Part shown: one piece after another, positions 1 to 8,937 of the stretch | Numbering within the stretch: position 1 is the first letter of the stretch | How the letters are laid out: each line of letters opens with the position of its first letter | From: DATNPX01 sp036702975 | GTDB lineage: Bacteria; Cyanobacteriota; Vampirovibrionia; Obscuribacterales; Obscuribacteraceae | NCBI GenBank assembly: GCA_036702975.1 | Contig: DATNPX010000034.1 | Span: 62,001-126,000, forward strand | Length of the DNA stretch: 64,000 nucleotides | Direction of reading: 5' to 3' | Notes under the pieces: model-generated | Database searches by the model: none | What the model was told of the DNA's origin: nothing | What the model saw: only the letters and a program-made list of their open reading frames with translations | Translations under genes and position numbers: made by a program

Positions 1-712
1 CTTGCTGGGATGTTTGCACGACCTGGGCACCGTTAACCTGCGCTTTGGTAAGAATCGCTCGCCTCACAAATCGTTGGTCACTGCAAGAAATTGGCTCTAT
101 TAACTGAACAAAAGAATAATGCACAACATCATTGGGACCAATTGAATGCCCTAAAAATGGCGCATTCGCAAACTGCCAATACGCTCCAGTATTGTCCTGC
201 TGAGATCCCTGGTGCATTTCTGAAATGAATTCTTCGGTTCTTGCATTGGAATTACCGTTCCCTGTCAAAAGATTGAGCGAGGATGTCACAGTCTTTTCCG
301 TGCATTGCCAATGTCCGGCCAGAAAATTGGGAATTCTGTACCAAACGTTCTCTGGTGAAGAGACTACTTCAGCCTTCTCACTGAACGTCGCGCCCGCCTG
401 CAAGAACTTCGGCACAGGCGGCACCTTATCGAGTTGAGGAATCTCGATCGTAAACTTGGGCAAAGCAGGTTTATTGCCGGACTGGGGCAGCCCCGGCATC
501 GTCACAACTTCTTTTTGCTCAATACCACCGGTGACATAGTGCGGCTCGCGTGATACTGCGTCATTTTTCGGAGTTGACTTGTTCGAATCTTGCATCTCAT
601 TCTTGCCGGTATCACTAGTGGTGAGCTGCTGTTGGCTAAGAGCATCATAATTCGGCATCACATAGGACACCAAACAGGCGAAACCAACCAGTAGCATATG
701 TCCACCATTCAT
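1..712 (-). CDS. Secreted protein with 'IPxxLAGxW' C-terminal domain (partial, runs off the left edge)
   Basis: An uninterrupted reading frame of 237 codons runs from an ATG at 710-712 off the window's left end, so the C-terminus is missing. The first 20 residues contain a hydrophobic stretch (MLLVGFACLVSYVMP) that looks like a signal peptide or membrane anchor. A second in-frame ATG at 695-697, preceded by GGTGGA, may be the true start. Residues 25-125 are polar and Pro-rich. From residue 127 (IPNFLAGHWQC) the sequence resembles the C-terminal domain of the protein at 55373-56512 (IPDWLAGEWSR), with further shared pieces (NTGAYWQF versus NGHIYQLF; FVRRAILTKAQVNG versus VKVRATHVVVNK). The two are probably paralogues. 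Function unknown; export to the envelope is inferred. Confidence 0.75.
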   Translation of the reverse strand, partial: MNGGHMLLVGFACLVSYVMPNYDALSQQQLTTSDTGKNEMQDSNKSTPKNDAVSREPHYVTGGIEQKEVVTMPGLPQSGNKPALPKFTIEIPQLDKVPPVPKFLQAGATFSEKAEVVSSPENVWYRIPNFLAGHWQCTEKTVTSSLNLLTGNGNSNARTEEFISEMHQGSQQDNTGAYWQFANAPFLGHSIGPNDVVHYSFVQLIEPISCSDQRFVRRAILTKAQVNGAQVVQTSQQ

Positions 713-805
713 CGGCGCAAACCAGCTCCAAATAGTCAGTCAATAATAACCGGAATAACTGGGCACAAGCTGTAATGCATAACCGAAACCAGGGATCTTT
801 TATTT

Positions 806-876
806 CGTCGGTCCGGAAGGCTGGAGATCTGGAGATCTGGAGGACTAGAGGGCTCGAGTTCCCACGGAGACCGACG
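806..876. repeat. Inverted repeat enclosing short tandem repeats
   Basis: CGTCGGTC at 806-813 is the exact reverse complement of GACCGACG at 869-876. Between them lie two copies of CTGGAGAT plus a third partial one (about 821-842). The right arm abuts the stop codon of the SDR gene that ends the efflux operon, so this could form a large-loop 3' structure. There is no T-tract, so it is not a classic terminator. Confidence 0.35.
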
Positions 877-878
877 CT

Positions 879-1685
879 TTAAACTTTCGCCTTCTTCATC
901 TCAAGCTTCCGAAACATCTTCCCCATCATTGAGCGCGTAAATCCAGCCGGCACGAGTCGATGCATGATCCGATTCATCGGCCCTGGAATCCAAACAGATT
1001 GGTTATCCAACAACGCCTGAAGTCCCTCGGATACACACTGCTCAGACCTCATAGGTTTCATTGGCATCATATCCGGTGTCATACCGAACTTATCAAGAAC
1101 CGGAGTCTCAGTCGGTCCAACAGGAAGCACAGTTACGTTTATCCCAAGTGGTGCGAACTCTTCATGAATGGCTTGGGAAAAGCTTTGCACATAGGCTTTG
1201 GCTCCAGCATCATTGGCGAGGTACGGTATCCCGATCGGTGCTCCCATTGCGCCGACAAACCACAGTCCTCCGCATTTGCGGAGGGCAAGTCGTTTTCCAA
1301 AGTGGTGAGCAATCTCCAGGTGGGCAAGAGTATTCAACTTGAGGGTGTCAACGAGAATGGTACGGTCTAGCTTAAGAAAGGTGCCCGGATTGGCAGTGCC
1401 CGCATTCGAGACAATCAGACCTAAATCTAGGTCGGCTGTGCCTTGCTTAAGTTCATCGATTGCGTTGTCTTTTGACAGATCAGCGACGACTATGCGATGT
1501 TCAATCTTGAACTTTGCGGTGAGTTCACTTCCAAGTTCTTTGAGTAACTCCTCACGCCGAGCAACCAGCACCAAATTTATTTTGGAGGCGGCAATTTGAG
1601 TGGCAAACTCCTTGCCGATCCCGGAAGAGGCACCTGTGACCATAGCCCATGGGCCAAAACGTGCTCTATCAATGCGGACTGTCAT
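879..1685 (-). CDS. Short-chain dehydrogenase/reductase-like protein with degenerate active site
   Basis: This 268-residue protein has the SDR Rossmann fold signature TGASSGIG (residues 17-24) and SNAG (93-96), so NAD(P) binding looks preserved. Aligned with the canonical SDR at 54591-55376 (S140, Y153, K157), the catalytic Ser falls on Ala146 and the catalytic Tyr on Asp159; only Lys163 remains. It may therefore bind cofactor without classical oxidoreductase chemistry, or use other residues. It is the last gene of the efflux operon: its ATG overlaps the stop of the TolC-like gene (ATGA). The C-terminus is basic (KLEMKKAKV). Fold call secure; activity uncertain. Confidence 0.88.
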   Translation of the reverse strand: MTVRIDRARFGPWAMVTGASSGIGKEFATQIAASKINLVLVARREELLKELGSELTAKFKIEHRIVVADLSKDNAIDELKQGTADLDLGLIVSNAGTANPGTFLKLDRTILVDTLKLNTLAHLEIAHHFGKRLALRKCGGLWFVGAMGAPIGIPYLANDAGAKAYVQSFSQAIHEEFAPLGINVTVLPVGPTETPVLDKFGMTPDMMPMKPMRSEQCVSEGLQALLDNQSVWIPGPMNRIMHRLVPAGFTRSMMGKMFRKLEMKKAKV

Positions 1686-3364
1686 TGTGCGGTCCCTCCT
1701 ATCGTCTTAGTAAGCAGTCTTCCTGACGTGAGCGCATCGACAGAGATCATTCCTACATCGTGCACAAGTTGAGCTTGGGCAATATTGAAATTGATAATTG
1801 CTTGCGCCTTATCAATTAGAGCCGTTGTGTAATCTCGCTGAGCCGTTATCACATCAAGATTGGTGCCCAGTCCACTTTTGAAGCGCAGTCTTGCAAGACG
1901 CAGTTCTTCAGTAGCAGAGGCAACTTCGTCGGTGGTTTCCTGAATGGTGCGCTCGGTATCAAGACTCTGAAGTAGTGACGTATGCACCTGCTTAAGTACC
2001 GTCACCACTTCTTTATTGGCTTTCAGTAACGACTGGCGTGCTTGCCAGCGAGCCGATTGAATGTTGGCCAAATCAGAGGTGCCTAACCCTCCTACATTCC
2101 AATTGATGCTGAGTCCAAGCACGTATAATGCAGCGACACTTTTAGGCGGTCCAATTCCAAGTACAGTGCCGCTTAGCGCAACAGTAGGATGCAGTGGTGA
2201 TTGAGCAACTAAGACACCATTCTTAGCCGCTAACCGCTGTTGCTCATATTGTTTGAGCTCAGAGCGGTGATCAATTGCAATACGCAATAGATCTGATACC
2301 GACAACTTCGGATCAATTAGGCGAAACATCCTGACGGAAGCGGTTGTTGGTATCACGTCGGTACCAAGATCAATATTGAGTCTCTCTGTCAAATCAAGTG
2401 AAGAGAGCCGCCGAGCGATCTGCTGGTCGACTAACGCTTTTCGGTCACGAGCCAACTGTGTTTTCGATTGCAGAACATCCAAGTTTGTTGCAAGTCCGTG
2501 AGCATACAAGTTTGAGTTATTCTTGAGCTGCTCTTCTGAAGTACTTACGGACTTTACTCGGATTTGTAAGAGTGCTTCGTTCAATACCAGATTGTAATAG
2601 TCTCTTACCAAGCCCATAATCGTGTCGTTTGCAGTGGCAGACTGTTCAGCCTGTGCAGCCTTGTAATTGTGTTTTGCTTGCAAAGCGCCGAACAAGGTCT
2701 TGCCGCCGCGATATCCGTAGTACCTAAACCCGGCGTTCGTTACGAGGATAGGAGAGTCGAGCCTGATATTGGCGAGTGGATTTGAAGCTCCGACAGCAGT
2801 AGGTCCAAATCCTGTAGCTGGAATATTGATTTTTCCTTTCGTGAAAAAATCATTGAAACCAAGATTGGTGTCCGGCAAAAATTTTCCAAGTGTGCTGAGA
2901 TAGGCGAATTTGCTTATGCGTGTTCCGGTTTTGAAAATTCCAAGGTCTAAGTTCCTGGCCAACCCAAGCTCTAAGATTGACCGCAGCGATGCTTCTTCTC
3001 GACTGGTCGCTTCCAGACTGAGCGGACTTAGGTATTGATTGACTGAAATGAGAGCCTTAAGCTCCGGCCGCCGCAGCTCGATCTCCTGTGCACCAATGGT
3101 TGTATCGGAGAGAGCACTGGGTCCAGGAGAGATACGACTTTCTACAGTCGATTCAAACTGGGGCTCAACATTTTCTTTAGTCGCTCCAGTAGGAGCCGTT
3201 GTATAAGGTAGCGACCGAAGATCGGGAAGGGGTTGCGAGAAGGCGCTTGAGGATGGTTCAAGCTCTGGTGGCTGCGTTGCACTTCGAGCCGGAATTGCAG
3301 CGAAAAGCATTACCAGTGACGAAGCCGTTAGCACGTGAAGGCTTAAGTTTGCAGAATCTGACAT
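1682..3364 (-). CDS. TolC-family outer membrane efflux protein
   Basis: This 560-residue protein has an N-terminal hydrophobic segment (about residues 8-27) ending in ARSA, consistent with a signal peptide, and then about 100 polar Ser/Pro residues. The rest matches outer membrane factors in its long alternating helical pairs, for example LVRDYYNLVLNEALLQIR near residue 250, followed by LDVLQSKTQLARDRKAL. The second half repeats the pattern (LRLARLRFKSGLGTNLDVI, then TAQRDYTTALIDKAQA). By family knowledge it trimerises into an outer-membrane channel with a periplasmic tunnel and docks onto the HlyD-type adaptor encoded upstream. It follows the second permease after 17 nt and overlaps the SDR by 4 nt. 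The Pro/Ser linker before the channel domain is longer than usual. Confidence 0.93.
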   Translation of the reverse strand: MSDSANLSLHVLTASSLVMLFAAIPARSATQPPELEPSSSAFSQPLPDLRSLPYTTAPTGATKENVEPQFESTVESRISPGPSALSDTTIGAQEIELRRPELKALISVNQYLSPLSLEATSREEASLRSILELGLARNLDLGIFKTGTRISKFAYLSTLGKFLPDTNLGFNDFFTKGKINIPATGFGPTAVGASNPLANIRLDSPILVTNAGFRYYGYRGGKTLFGALQAKHNYKAAQAEQSATANDTIMGLVRDYYNLVLNEALLQIRVKSVSTSEEQLKNNSNLYAHGLATNLDVLQSKTQLARDRKALVDQQIARRLSSLDLTERLNIDLGTDVIPTTASVRMFRLIDPKLSVSDLLRIAIDHRSELKQYEQQRLAAKNGVLVAQSPLHPTVALSGTVLGIGPPKSVAALYVLGLSINWNVGGLGTSDLANIQSARWQARQSLLKANKEVVTVLKQVHTSLLQSLDTERTIQETTDEVASATEELRLARLRFKSGLGTNLDVITAQRDYTTALIDKAQAIINFNIAQAQLVHDVGMISVDALTSGRLLTKTIGGTAQ

Positions 3365-3381
3365 AGAAGTATCCTCTCTGG

Positions 3382-4515
3382 CTAGCCTAATTGAGTTCTA
3401 AATCGTTTGATACTTACAAAAAGGAGAACAAACGCAAAGCCGGCCAGAACTACCACGTTGAACCAGATAGATTCCAACCCTACACCTTTCAACAATATGG
3501 CTCGAATACAAACGATGTAATACCGAACAGGATCGAGTAACGAGACATACTGAAGAAACTGAGGCATGGTCTGATACGGCGAAAGCAACCCTGACAATTG
3601 AAATAACGGTATGTTGACGAAAAACGAGGACAAAATCGCCTGCCGCTGATCGTTGGCAAAGGCTGCCAGCAATACACCAAGGGCGATACTAATGAAAATA
3701 CCGAGAGTGGATACTCCCATATACAAAATTGGACTGCCTCTAAACGGTATGTTGAAGATCAACGTACCAACAGCTACCCCACACGCCACGTTCACGAAGA
3801 GAAGCAAAAAAAGCGGAAGCAATTTAGCCAACAAGATCTCAGTGGAACTTGCGGGTGTCATCACTAATTGCTCTAGAGTTCCAGATTCTTTCTCGCGCAT
3901 CAAACTTGTGGCAGCGATCAAGCCGCCAGCCAGCGTAAGCACCAGACCCAACATGCCGGGAACAAAATACCAAGGACTCGCCAAGCCGGGGTTATAGAGG
4001 AAAGTTATATCTGTATTGAACTTGCGTTCTTCTGTGGGATGTTGGCGAATGGAATCGTTGAAGCTGCTCACCGTTTGTTTAAGATAGCCATTTGCAATTC
4101 CGGCACTGTTTGCATCGACTCCATCTAGCACCACCTGAACTGTCGCGGTAGTGCCACTCTTGATTTGTCTGTTGAATTCAGGAGGAATAATCAGTCCGGC
4201 ATCGGCCTGTCCATCGGCTACTGACTTTACGACTTCGTTCTGATGACTGGGAATTTTCGCCACATCAAAAACATGGTTTTCTACAATTGCAGAAACCAAG
4301 GCCCTGCTCACTGGAGTGCTGCTTAGGTCAGCCACGGCAATCCTTAGGTTATTAACTTCCGGGCTTAACGCAAAGCCAAACAGAGTCAATTCGACAGTAG
4401 CCGGAAGAATCAAAAACACGATAAGTTGTTTATCGCGGAGGATTTGAGCTATCTCCTTTTGCATCAGAGCAAAGAATCGGCTATGGCGAAATCGCGTAAT
4501 GAAGGAAAAATTCAT
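3382..4515 (-). CDS. ABC-2 type transporter permease (second of two)
   Basis: The start is set at ATG 4513-4515 because GGAGGC lies 5 nt upstream (4521-4526); a longer in-frame extension to 4641 would lie inside the preceding gene. The 377-residue protein has an N-terminal TM helix (near LIVFLILPATVELTLFGFAL), a large extracytoplasmic domain of about 150 residues, and then five TM segments around the conserved block SLMREKESGTLEQL. This is the YbhR/YhhJ-type ABC-2 architecture. It begins 1 nt after the stop of the first permease, indicating translational coupling. With the paired permease and the double ATPase it would form the inner-membrane part of a tripartite exporter. Confidence 0.92.
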   Translation of the reverse strand: MNFSFITRFRHSRFFALMQKEIAQILRDKQLIVFLILPATVELTLFGFALSPEVNNLRIAVADLSSTPVSRALVSAIVENHVFDVAKIPSHQNEVVKSVADGQADAGLIIPPEFNRQIKSGTTATVQVVLDGVDANSAGIANGYLKQTVSSFNDSIRQHPTEERKFNTDITFLYNPGLASPWYFVPGMLGLVLTLAGGLIAATSLMREKESGTLEQLVMTPASSTEILLAKLLPLFLLLFVNVACGVAVGTLIFNIPFRGSPILYMGVSTLGIFISIALGVLLAAFANDQRQAILSSFFVNIPLFQLSGLLSPYQTMPQFLQYVSLLDPVRYYIVCIRAILLKGVGLESIWFNVVVLAGFAFVLLFVSIKRFRTQLG

Positions 4516-4516
4516 G

Positions 4517-5620
4517 CTATGCCTCCAACTGCATTCTCGACCAGGTCTGATGCGCCCGGGCGAATAAAACGACGGCAAAAACGAGCAAACAAGCAAGTTC
4601 CAGCCAACCAACATCCCAGCCTCCACCTCTGACAAAAGCATTACGTGCCAATATCAAGAAGTGTCTAGCTGGTATCAAATAACTGACGTAACTAAAAGGG
4701 AATTTTATGTTTCGTATCGGATAGATGAAACCAGACAACAAGAGCGATGTAGTAAAGCCGCTGCCAGCGACCGCCTGCACTGCCGCCGTCTGAGTATCTG
4801 TTCCTGATCCGACAGCCAGACCAAACAAAACGCTTACCATCAAGTATGTGACAGTAGCAAGAGCAAAGAAGATGGGGTCGCCTGTGAATCGCAACCCAAA
4901 CAATACCGCCCCTAAAACTCCCATGGTAAGAGCTTCGGCTATTCCGACTATCAAGTATGCAATTGCTTTTCCGGCAATCAGTTCGGCGGCTGAAATGCTT
5001 GAAGTATACGCTTGCAAGATGGTGCCCTGCTCCTTTTCGCGAACGATCGCAAAAGAGGCAAGCAAGGAAGGGAATATCCATAAGACGAAGGCAAGACTTC
5101 CAGGCACTATGTATAGTGCCTCTTTGCGTCCAGGATTGAACCATATCCGCGTCTCCGTATTAACCAAAGGAGGAGTTTGATTGGGCTTTATCGTGCTCAG
5201 AAAAAAGTCGGTAGTTGCGACGATACTGTTCTTGATCACTCGTGCGTTGTTAACATCCGTTCCGTCGATCAAAACTTGGATTGATGGTTTCATGCCGGAG
5301 ACAAACTGGCGAGAAAATCCAGAGGGTATGACGATGGCGGCTTGCGCGTCGCCACGATCTAAAGCAGCTATTGGGTCACTCTCAGTGTGAGGCACTGGTG
5401 AAAGTTGGTCTGTTGCAACAAGACGTTCGACAATTGACCGGCTGAGAGGACTATTGTCCAGGTCTTGCACAACAACCGGAATGTTACTTTCTTCCAAGCG
5501 CACACCATAGCCAAACAGCAAGAAAGCAGCAACCGGCAAAATAATCGCTAGTCCTACAGTGATCTTGTCTCGACCGAACTGTGTAAGTTCTTTCCATGCC
5601 TGAGTCGCAATACGTCGCAT
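4517..5620 (-). CDS. ABC-2 type transporter permease (first of two)
   Basis: This 367-residue protein has a TM helix near residues 20-40 (VGLAIILPVAAFLLFGYGV), an extracytoplasmic domain with the family-typical VVVQDLDNSPLSRSIV, and the conserved FAIVREKEQGTILQ before the last TM bundle. A GAGGA ribosome-binding site precedes the ATG at 5618-5620. It is a close relative in layout of the downstream permease, so the two probably heterodimerise as in YbhS/YbhR. The gene lies between the ATPase and the second permease in a tightly packed operon. The substrate cannot be deduced; the family exports drugs and other amphiphiles. Confidence 0.92.
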   Translation of the reverse strand: MRRIATQAWKELTQFGRDKITVGLAIILPVAAFLLFGYGVRLEESNIPVVVQDLDNSPLSRSIVERLVATDQLSPVPHTESDPIAALDRGDAQAAIVIPSGFSRQFVSGMKPSIQVLIDGTDVNNARVIKNSIVATTDFFLSTIKPNQTPPLVNTETRIWFNPGRKEALYIVPGSLAFVLWIFPSLLASFAIVREKEQGTILQAYTSSISAAELIAGKAIAYLIVGIAEALTMGVLGAVLFGLRFTGDPIFFALATVTYLMVSVLFGLAVGSGTDTQTAAVQAVAGSGFTTSLLLSGFIYPIRNIKFPFSYVSYLIPARHFLILARNAFVRGGGWDVGWLELACLLVFAVVLFARAHQTWSRMQLEA

Positions 5621-5661
5621 TTTTACTAGTTCCTCGGAATTGGCTCTCAGAAAATTTTTCT

Positions 5662-7626
5662 TCAGTGCGCAGTCGCCCGATTGGTTGCGCGCTGAGATAT
5701 GCCAATAAATGCATCTTCAAGCGAGAAACTGATGCTTCTGCTAGAAAGAAGTTCGATGTCTTGAAGCAAATCGGACAACAAAGAGGGTTGGCTTGCCTGC
5801 GGCTCATCTAATACAACGTGTATACGGTCAGCAAACATGGCGACTTGCCAATTTTGTAAAACAGCCTTAAGGCGAACCAGCGCTTTCTGATTATTGCTGG
5901 TCTTAATCTCGATGAGCTTTCCTGGCTGTTCCGACCTTATCTCTTCAGGCGATCCCTGTGCCACCATTTGACCAGATGCCATGAAACCAAGACGCTGGCA
6001 ATGCTCTGCTTCTTCCAAAAAGTGCGTGGTCACAAGAACTGCGGTGCCCTGACTGGCGAGGTCCGAGATTAACTCCCAGAGTAGTCTTCTGGCTAAAGGA
6101 TCAACACCGCTCGTTGGCTCATCGAGAAAAAGGATCTCAGGATCGTGCATTATGCAAGCACCAAATGCGAGGCGCTGCTTCCATCCACCAGGAAGCTTCC
6201 CTGTAATCAGATTCTCTTGGCCTTCAAGGTCTGAGACTTTGAGAACCCAGTTGATTCTTTCAGAACGTAGCTTGGGCTCCACACCGTACACACCACAGTA
6301 GAAGCGCAGGTTTTCCTTGACGGTCAAATCGTTGTATAGAGTAAATTTCTGGCTCATATAGCCGATTCGGTCGCGGACTGCAGCATCTGTATAGGCTTTG
6401 TTCTGCCCATTCAGCATGAGCGTCCCAGAGCTCGGCTGCACAAGCCCGCACAGCATCTTTATCATGGTAGTTTTGCCGGCACCGTTGGCTCCCAACAATC
6501 CGTATATCTCGCCGTACTTAACCTGCAAGCTAACATTGTTTACAGCGCGGAAAGCACCAAACTCTTTGCTGACACTCTCCGCCTGAATAGCAGCCTCACC
6601 ACCGAGTTTTCTACTCGTCGTTTTTACTATGTGGTGCTTAATCGGCACGCTGTTATCTTTGGCAGTGAGCGCATTGACGAAGACGTTTTCCAAGCTTGGG
6701 TCGTCATTCTCGATACGTAAATCAGGAACGTGGTGCTTGGCTGCAATTTTCTTGATGATAGGTTTAGCAGACTCTTGCTCAGTAACGAGCACATCGATGC
6801 GATGTCCAAACCTTTGAACATCAGCGATCGGTGGACCCACCGAATCTAGAGCTCCGGCGATATTTTTTTCGTTAGCAAGCAGTTTGTCTCCCGTGAGGAC
6901 GAGCCGATGAAGATGGAGCGAATCCTTTAGTTCCTGGACACTTCCAAGTTTATAAATACTACCTTGATACATTAGGGCAATGCGATGACAGCGCTCAGCT
7001 TCATCGAGATAAGGGGTTGCCACCACGATGGTGACACCATTGCTTGACACCTCGGACAGCAGGTCCCAGAAATCGCGCCTGGAAACAGGATCGACGCCGG
7101 TTGTAGGTTCATCCAACAAAAGTAGTTCGGGTCTGGCAATGAGAGCACAACACAAAGCCAGCTTCTGCTTCATGCCACCAGATAACTGTCCAGCCAGGCG
7201 ATTTCGAAACTGCACCAACCCCATCTGGCTAAGTAGTTCCTCCTTTCTTTGCTGAAACTCTTCTTTTGGGACTTTGCGAAGCCCGGCGACGTAGCGTATA
7301 TTTTCATCGATGCTCATGTCTAAGAACAAAGAGAACTGCTGCGTCAGGTATCCGATCTTCGCGCGGGATTGTCGTGCGGCTCTGCCAAAGACTTTTAAGT
7401 CGCCTGCAGACGACTCCATAACGCCACCGAACATATGAAACGTGCTGGTTTTTCCTGCACCGTCCGGACCGATCAAACCGAAAATTTCACCTGGTTGAAT
7501 GGAAAGATCAATGTTGCTAACAGCACTGAGATCACCATAACGCTTGGTCAGGCCACAAGCCTCGATAACAGGAACAGCACCATGTGGAGACGCTGCGGCA
7601 TCACCTTCAGTAAGATGGCTCATCAT
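5662..7626 (-). CDS. Double ABC transporter ATPase (YbhF-like, two nucleotide-binding domains)
   Basis: This 654-residue protein contains two complete ABC ATPase domains in tandem. Domain 1 has Walker A GPDGAGKT (52-59), signature LSGGMKQK (147-154) and Walker B LLLLDEP (167-173). Domain 2 has GANGAGKT (about 380), signature LPGGWKQR and FLDEPTSGVDP. The variant second signature is normal for YbhF-like fused ATPases. It would energise export through the two ABC-2 permeases encoded next. Its ATG (7624-7626) overlaps the stop of the HlyD gene as ATGATGA, a coupling overlap; the adjacent second ATG is an equally possible start. Confidence 0.94.
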   Translation of the reverse strand: MMSHLTEGDAAASPHGAVPVIEACGLTKRYGDLSAVSNIDLSIQPGEIFGLIGPDGAGKTSTFHMFGGVMESSAGDLKVFGRAARQSRAKIGYLTQQFSLFLDMSIDENIRYVAGLRKVPKEEFQQRKEELLSQMGLVQFRNRLAGQLSGGMKQKLALCCALIARPELLLLDEPTTGVDPVSRRDFWDLLSEVSSNGVTIVVATPYLDEAERCHRIALMYQGSIYKLGSVQELKDSLHLHRLVLTGDKLLANEKNIAGALDSVGPPIADVQRFGHRIDVLVTEQESAKPIIKKIAAKHHVPDLRIENDDPSLENVFVNALTAKDNSVPIKHHIVKTTSRKLGGEAAIQAESVSKEFGAFRAVNNVSLQVKYGEIYGLLGANGAGKTTMIKMLCGLVQPSSGTLMLNGQNKAYTDAAVRDRIGYMSQKFTLYNDLTVKENLRFYCGVYGVEPKLRSERINWVLKVSDLEGQENLITGKLPGGWKQRLAFGACIMHDPEILFLDEPTSGVDPLARRLLWELISDLASQGTAVLVTTHFLEEAEHCQRLGFMASGQMVAQGSPEEIRSEQPGKLIEIKTSNNQKALVRLKAVLQNWQVAMFADRIHVVLDEPQASQPSLLSDLLQDIELLSSRSISFSLEDAFIGISQRATNRATAH

Positions 7627-8819
7627 TGCTTTTTCGCCAAAAGGATTGCACCATCAGCTGGCATCCCGGGTTTCGGCAAGCCATGCGGATCAGTGATTGC
7701 GATCTTGATTCCGAATACTTGCTTGACGCGGTCTTCTTTGAAGTAGATGTTTTCGGGTGTGAAGGAAGCTTTTGGATCTATCTCAATTACAGTACCTGCA
7801 AGCGCTGTTTTGGGAGTCGAGTCGAGAAACACTTCGGCTCTTTGTCCAACATAGACCGTACCGATCTGGGCATCCGGGACAAATCCTCTAAGATAAACCG
7901 TTTGTAGGTTTATCAAAGAGAGCACCGTTTGTCCGGGTACGACAACTGCTCCCGGCTCGACTGCGCGTGCAGTCACAACACCGTCAATTGGGCTATCAAT
8001 GTGCATGTAGGCAATATTGGCCTCTATTTGCTCAATCGCAGATTGAGCGTTGGCCACATCCTCAGTGGCTGCAGACAGTTGTGACTTTGCCTGCAACAAC
8101 TGTCTTTGCGTGGAGAGCAAATCAAGCTTCCTGATGTAGGGGTTCAATCTTGTGGATTTCGTTTGCTCTAAGTTGCCTTCGGCCGCGCTCAGATTTTTCC
8201 TGGCAGATTCAAGTGCGGCGTGACGTGAGGCAAGATTGGCAGTGGTGGTGGCAAGAGTTGTTTCGGCTTGGTCAGCCTGATCCTGTTGCACAGCCCCATC
8301 TTTTGCCAACTCACGGTATCTTTGATCGCGAAGTATTGCAAGTTTGACGTCAGCCATCGTCTCATTCAACTGTGCCTGAGCCTGCGCCAACGCAGCTCTG
8401 CTAGCGGAAACCTGTGCTTCAGCTTGTCTTATGCGCCCCCTGGCATCTTCATTAGCTTGGCTTGCAAGTAATTTCGCTTGAGCAGTTTGATTTTCTATTA
8501 CGGAGATTTGTTGTAAAGATTGCGCGCGCAGTTCCTTTGCTTTATTGAGTTGAGCCTTCGCACCGCGCAGTTGAGCTTGAATATCGGCGTCGCTCAGATT
8601 GACGATGGGTTGCCCAACCTTGACGAAGTCGCCTTCTCGAACGCTGATTGACTCAATCCGGCCGCCAATCTTCACACCGACATTTGTTTCGTATCCTTCG
8701 ATGCGTCCACTCACCATAAGCTTCGGAGTGGTATCAGCGTGATGAGTGTTTTGCCAGACGAAATAGCCTCCACCCGTGGTGATGCATACGGCTAGCAATG
8801 CGAGAACCCGAAACTTCAT
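7623..8819 (-). CDS. HlyD-family periplasmic adaptor (membrane fusion protein)
   Basis: This 398-residue protein has an N-terminal signal anchor (residues 4-19), a first lipoyl half (GRIESISVREGDFVKVGQPI), a long Ala/Gln-rich coiled-coil hairpin (about 70-235) and a second lipoyl half with beta-barrel (IDSPIDGVVTARAVEPGAVV, then PGQTVLSLINLQTVYLRGFV). This is the EmrA/YhiI-type adaptor layout. It links the inner-membrane ABC complex to the TolC-like channel. It is the first gene of the operon. A palindrome at 8848-8867, matching the one in front of the tetR gene, lies about 30 bp upstream, so expression is probably repressed by that regulator. Confidence 0.93.
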   Translation of the reverse strand: MKFRVLALLAVCITTGGGYFVWQNTHHADTTPKLMVSGRIEGYETNVGVKIGGRIESISVREGDFVKVGQPIVNLSDADIQAQLRGAKAQLNKAKELRAQSLQQISVIENQTAQAKLLASQANEDARGRIRQAEAQVSASRAALAQAQAQLNETMADVKLAILRDQRYRELAKDGAVQQDQADQAETTLATTTANLASRHAALESARKNLSAAEGNLEQTKSTRLNPYIRKLDLLSTQRQLLQAKSQLSAATEDVANAQSAIEQIEANIAYMHIDSPIDGVVTARAVEPGAVVVPGQTVLSLINLQTVYLRGFVPDAQIGTVYVGQRAEVFLDSTPKTALAGTVIEIDPKASFTPENIYFKEDRVKQVFGIKIAITDPHGLPKPGMPADGAILLAKKQ

Positions 8820-8847
8820 TGAACGCTCTTGTCCTCCAATCGATTAA

Positions 8848-8867
8848 TTAGAACCAATTTGTCCTAA
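8848..8867. promoter_or_regulatory. Putative TetR operator upstream of the efflux operon
   Basis: TTAGAAC (8848-8854), a 6-nt spacer and GTCCTAA (8861-8867) form an inverted repeat with one mismatch. It has the same arms and spacing as the perfect palindrome at 9532-9551. It lies 29 bp upstream of the HlyD start. An extra GTCCTAA half-site occurs at 8894-8900. Operator function is inferred from the match and the position. Confidence 0.65.
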
Positions 8868-8937
8868 TATCGGACATTGAATCATACCGGTCAGTCCTAA
8901 TCAAGGATAAAAAACTTTAAGCCAGCGAACTAGCAGG

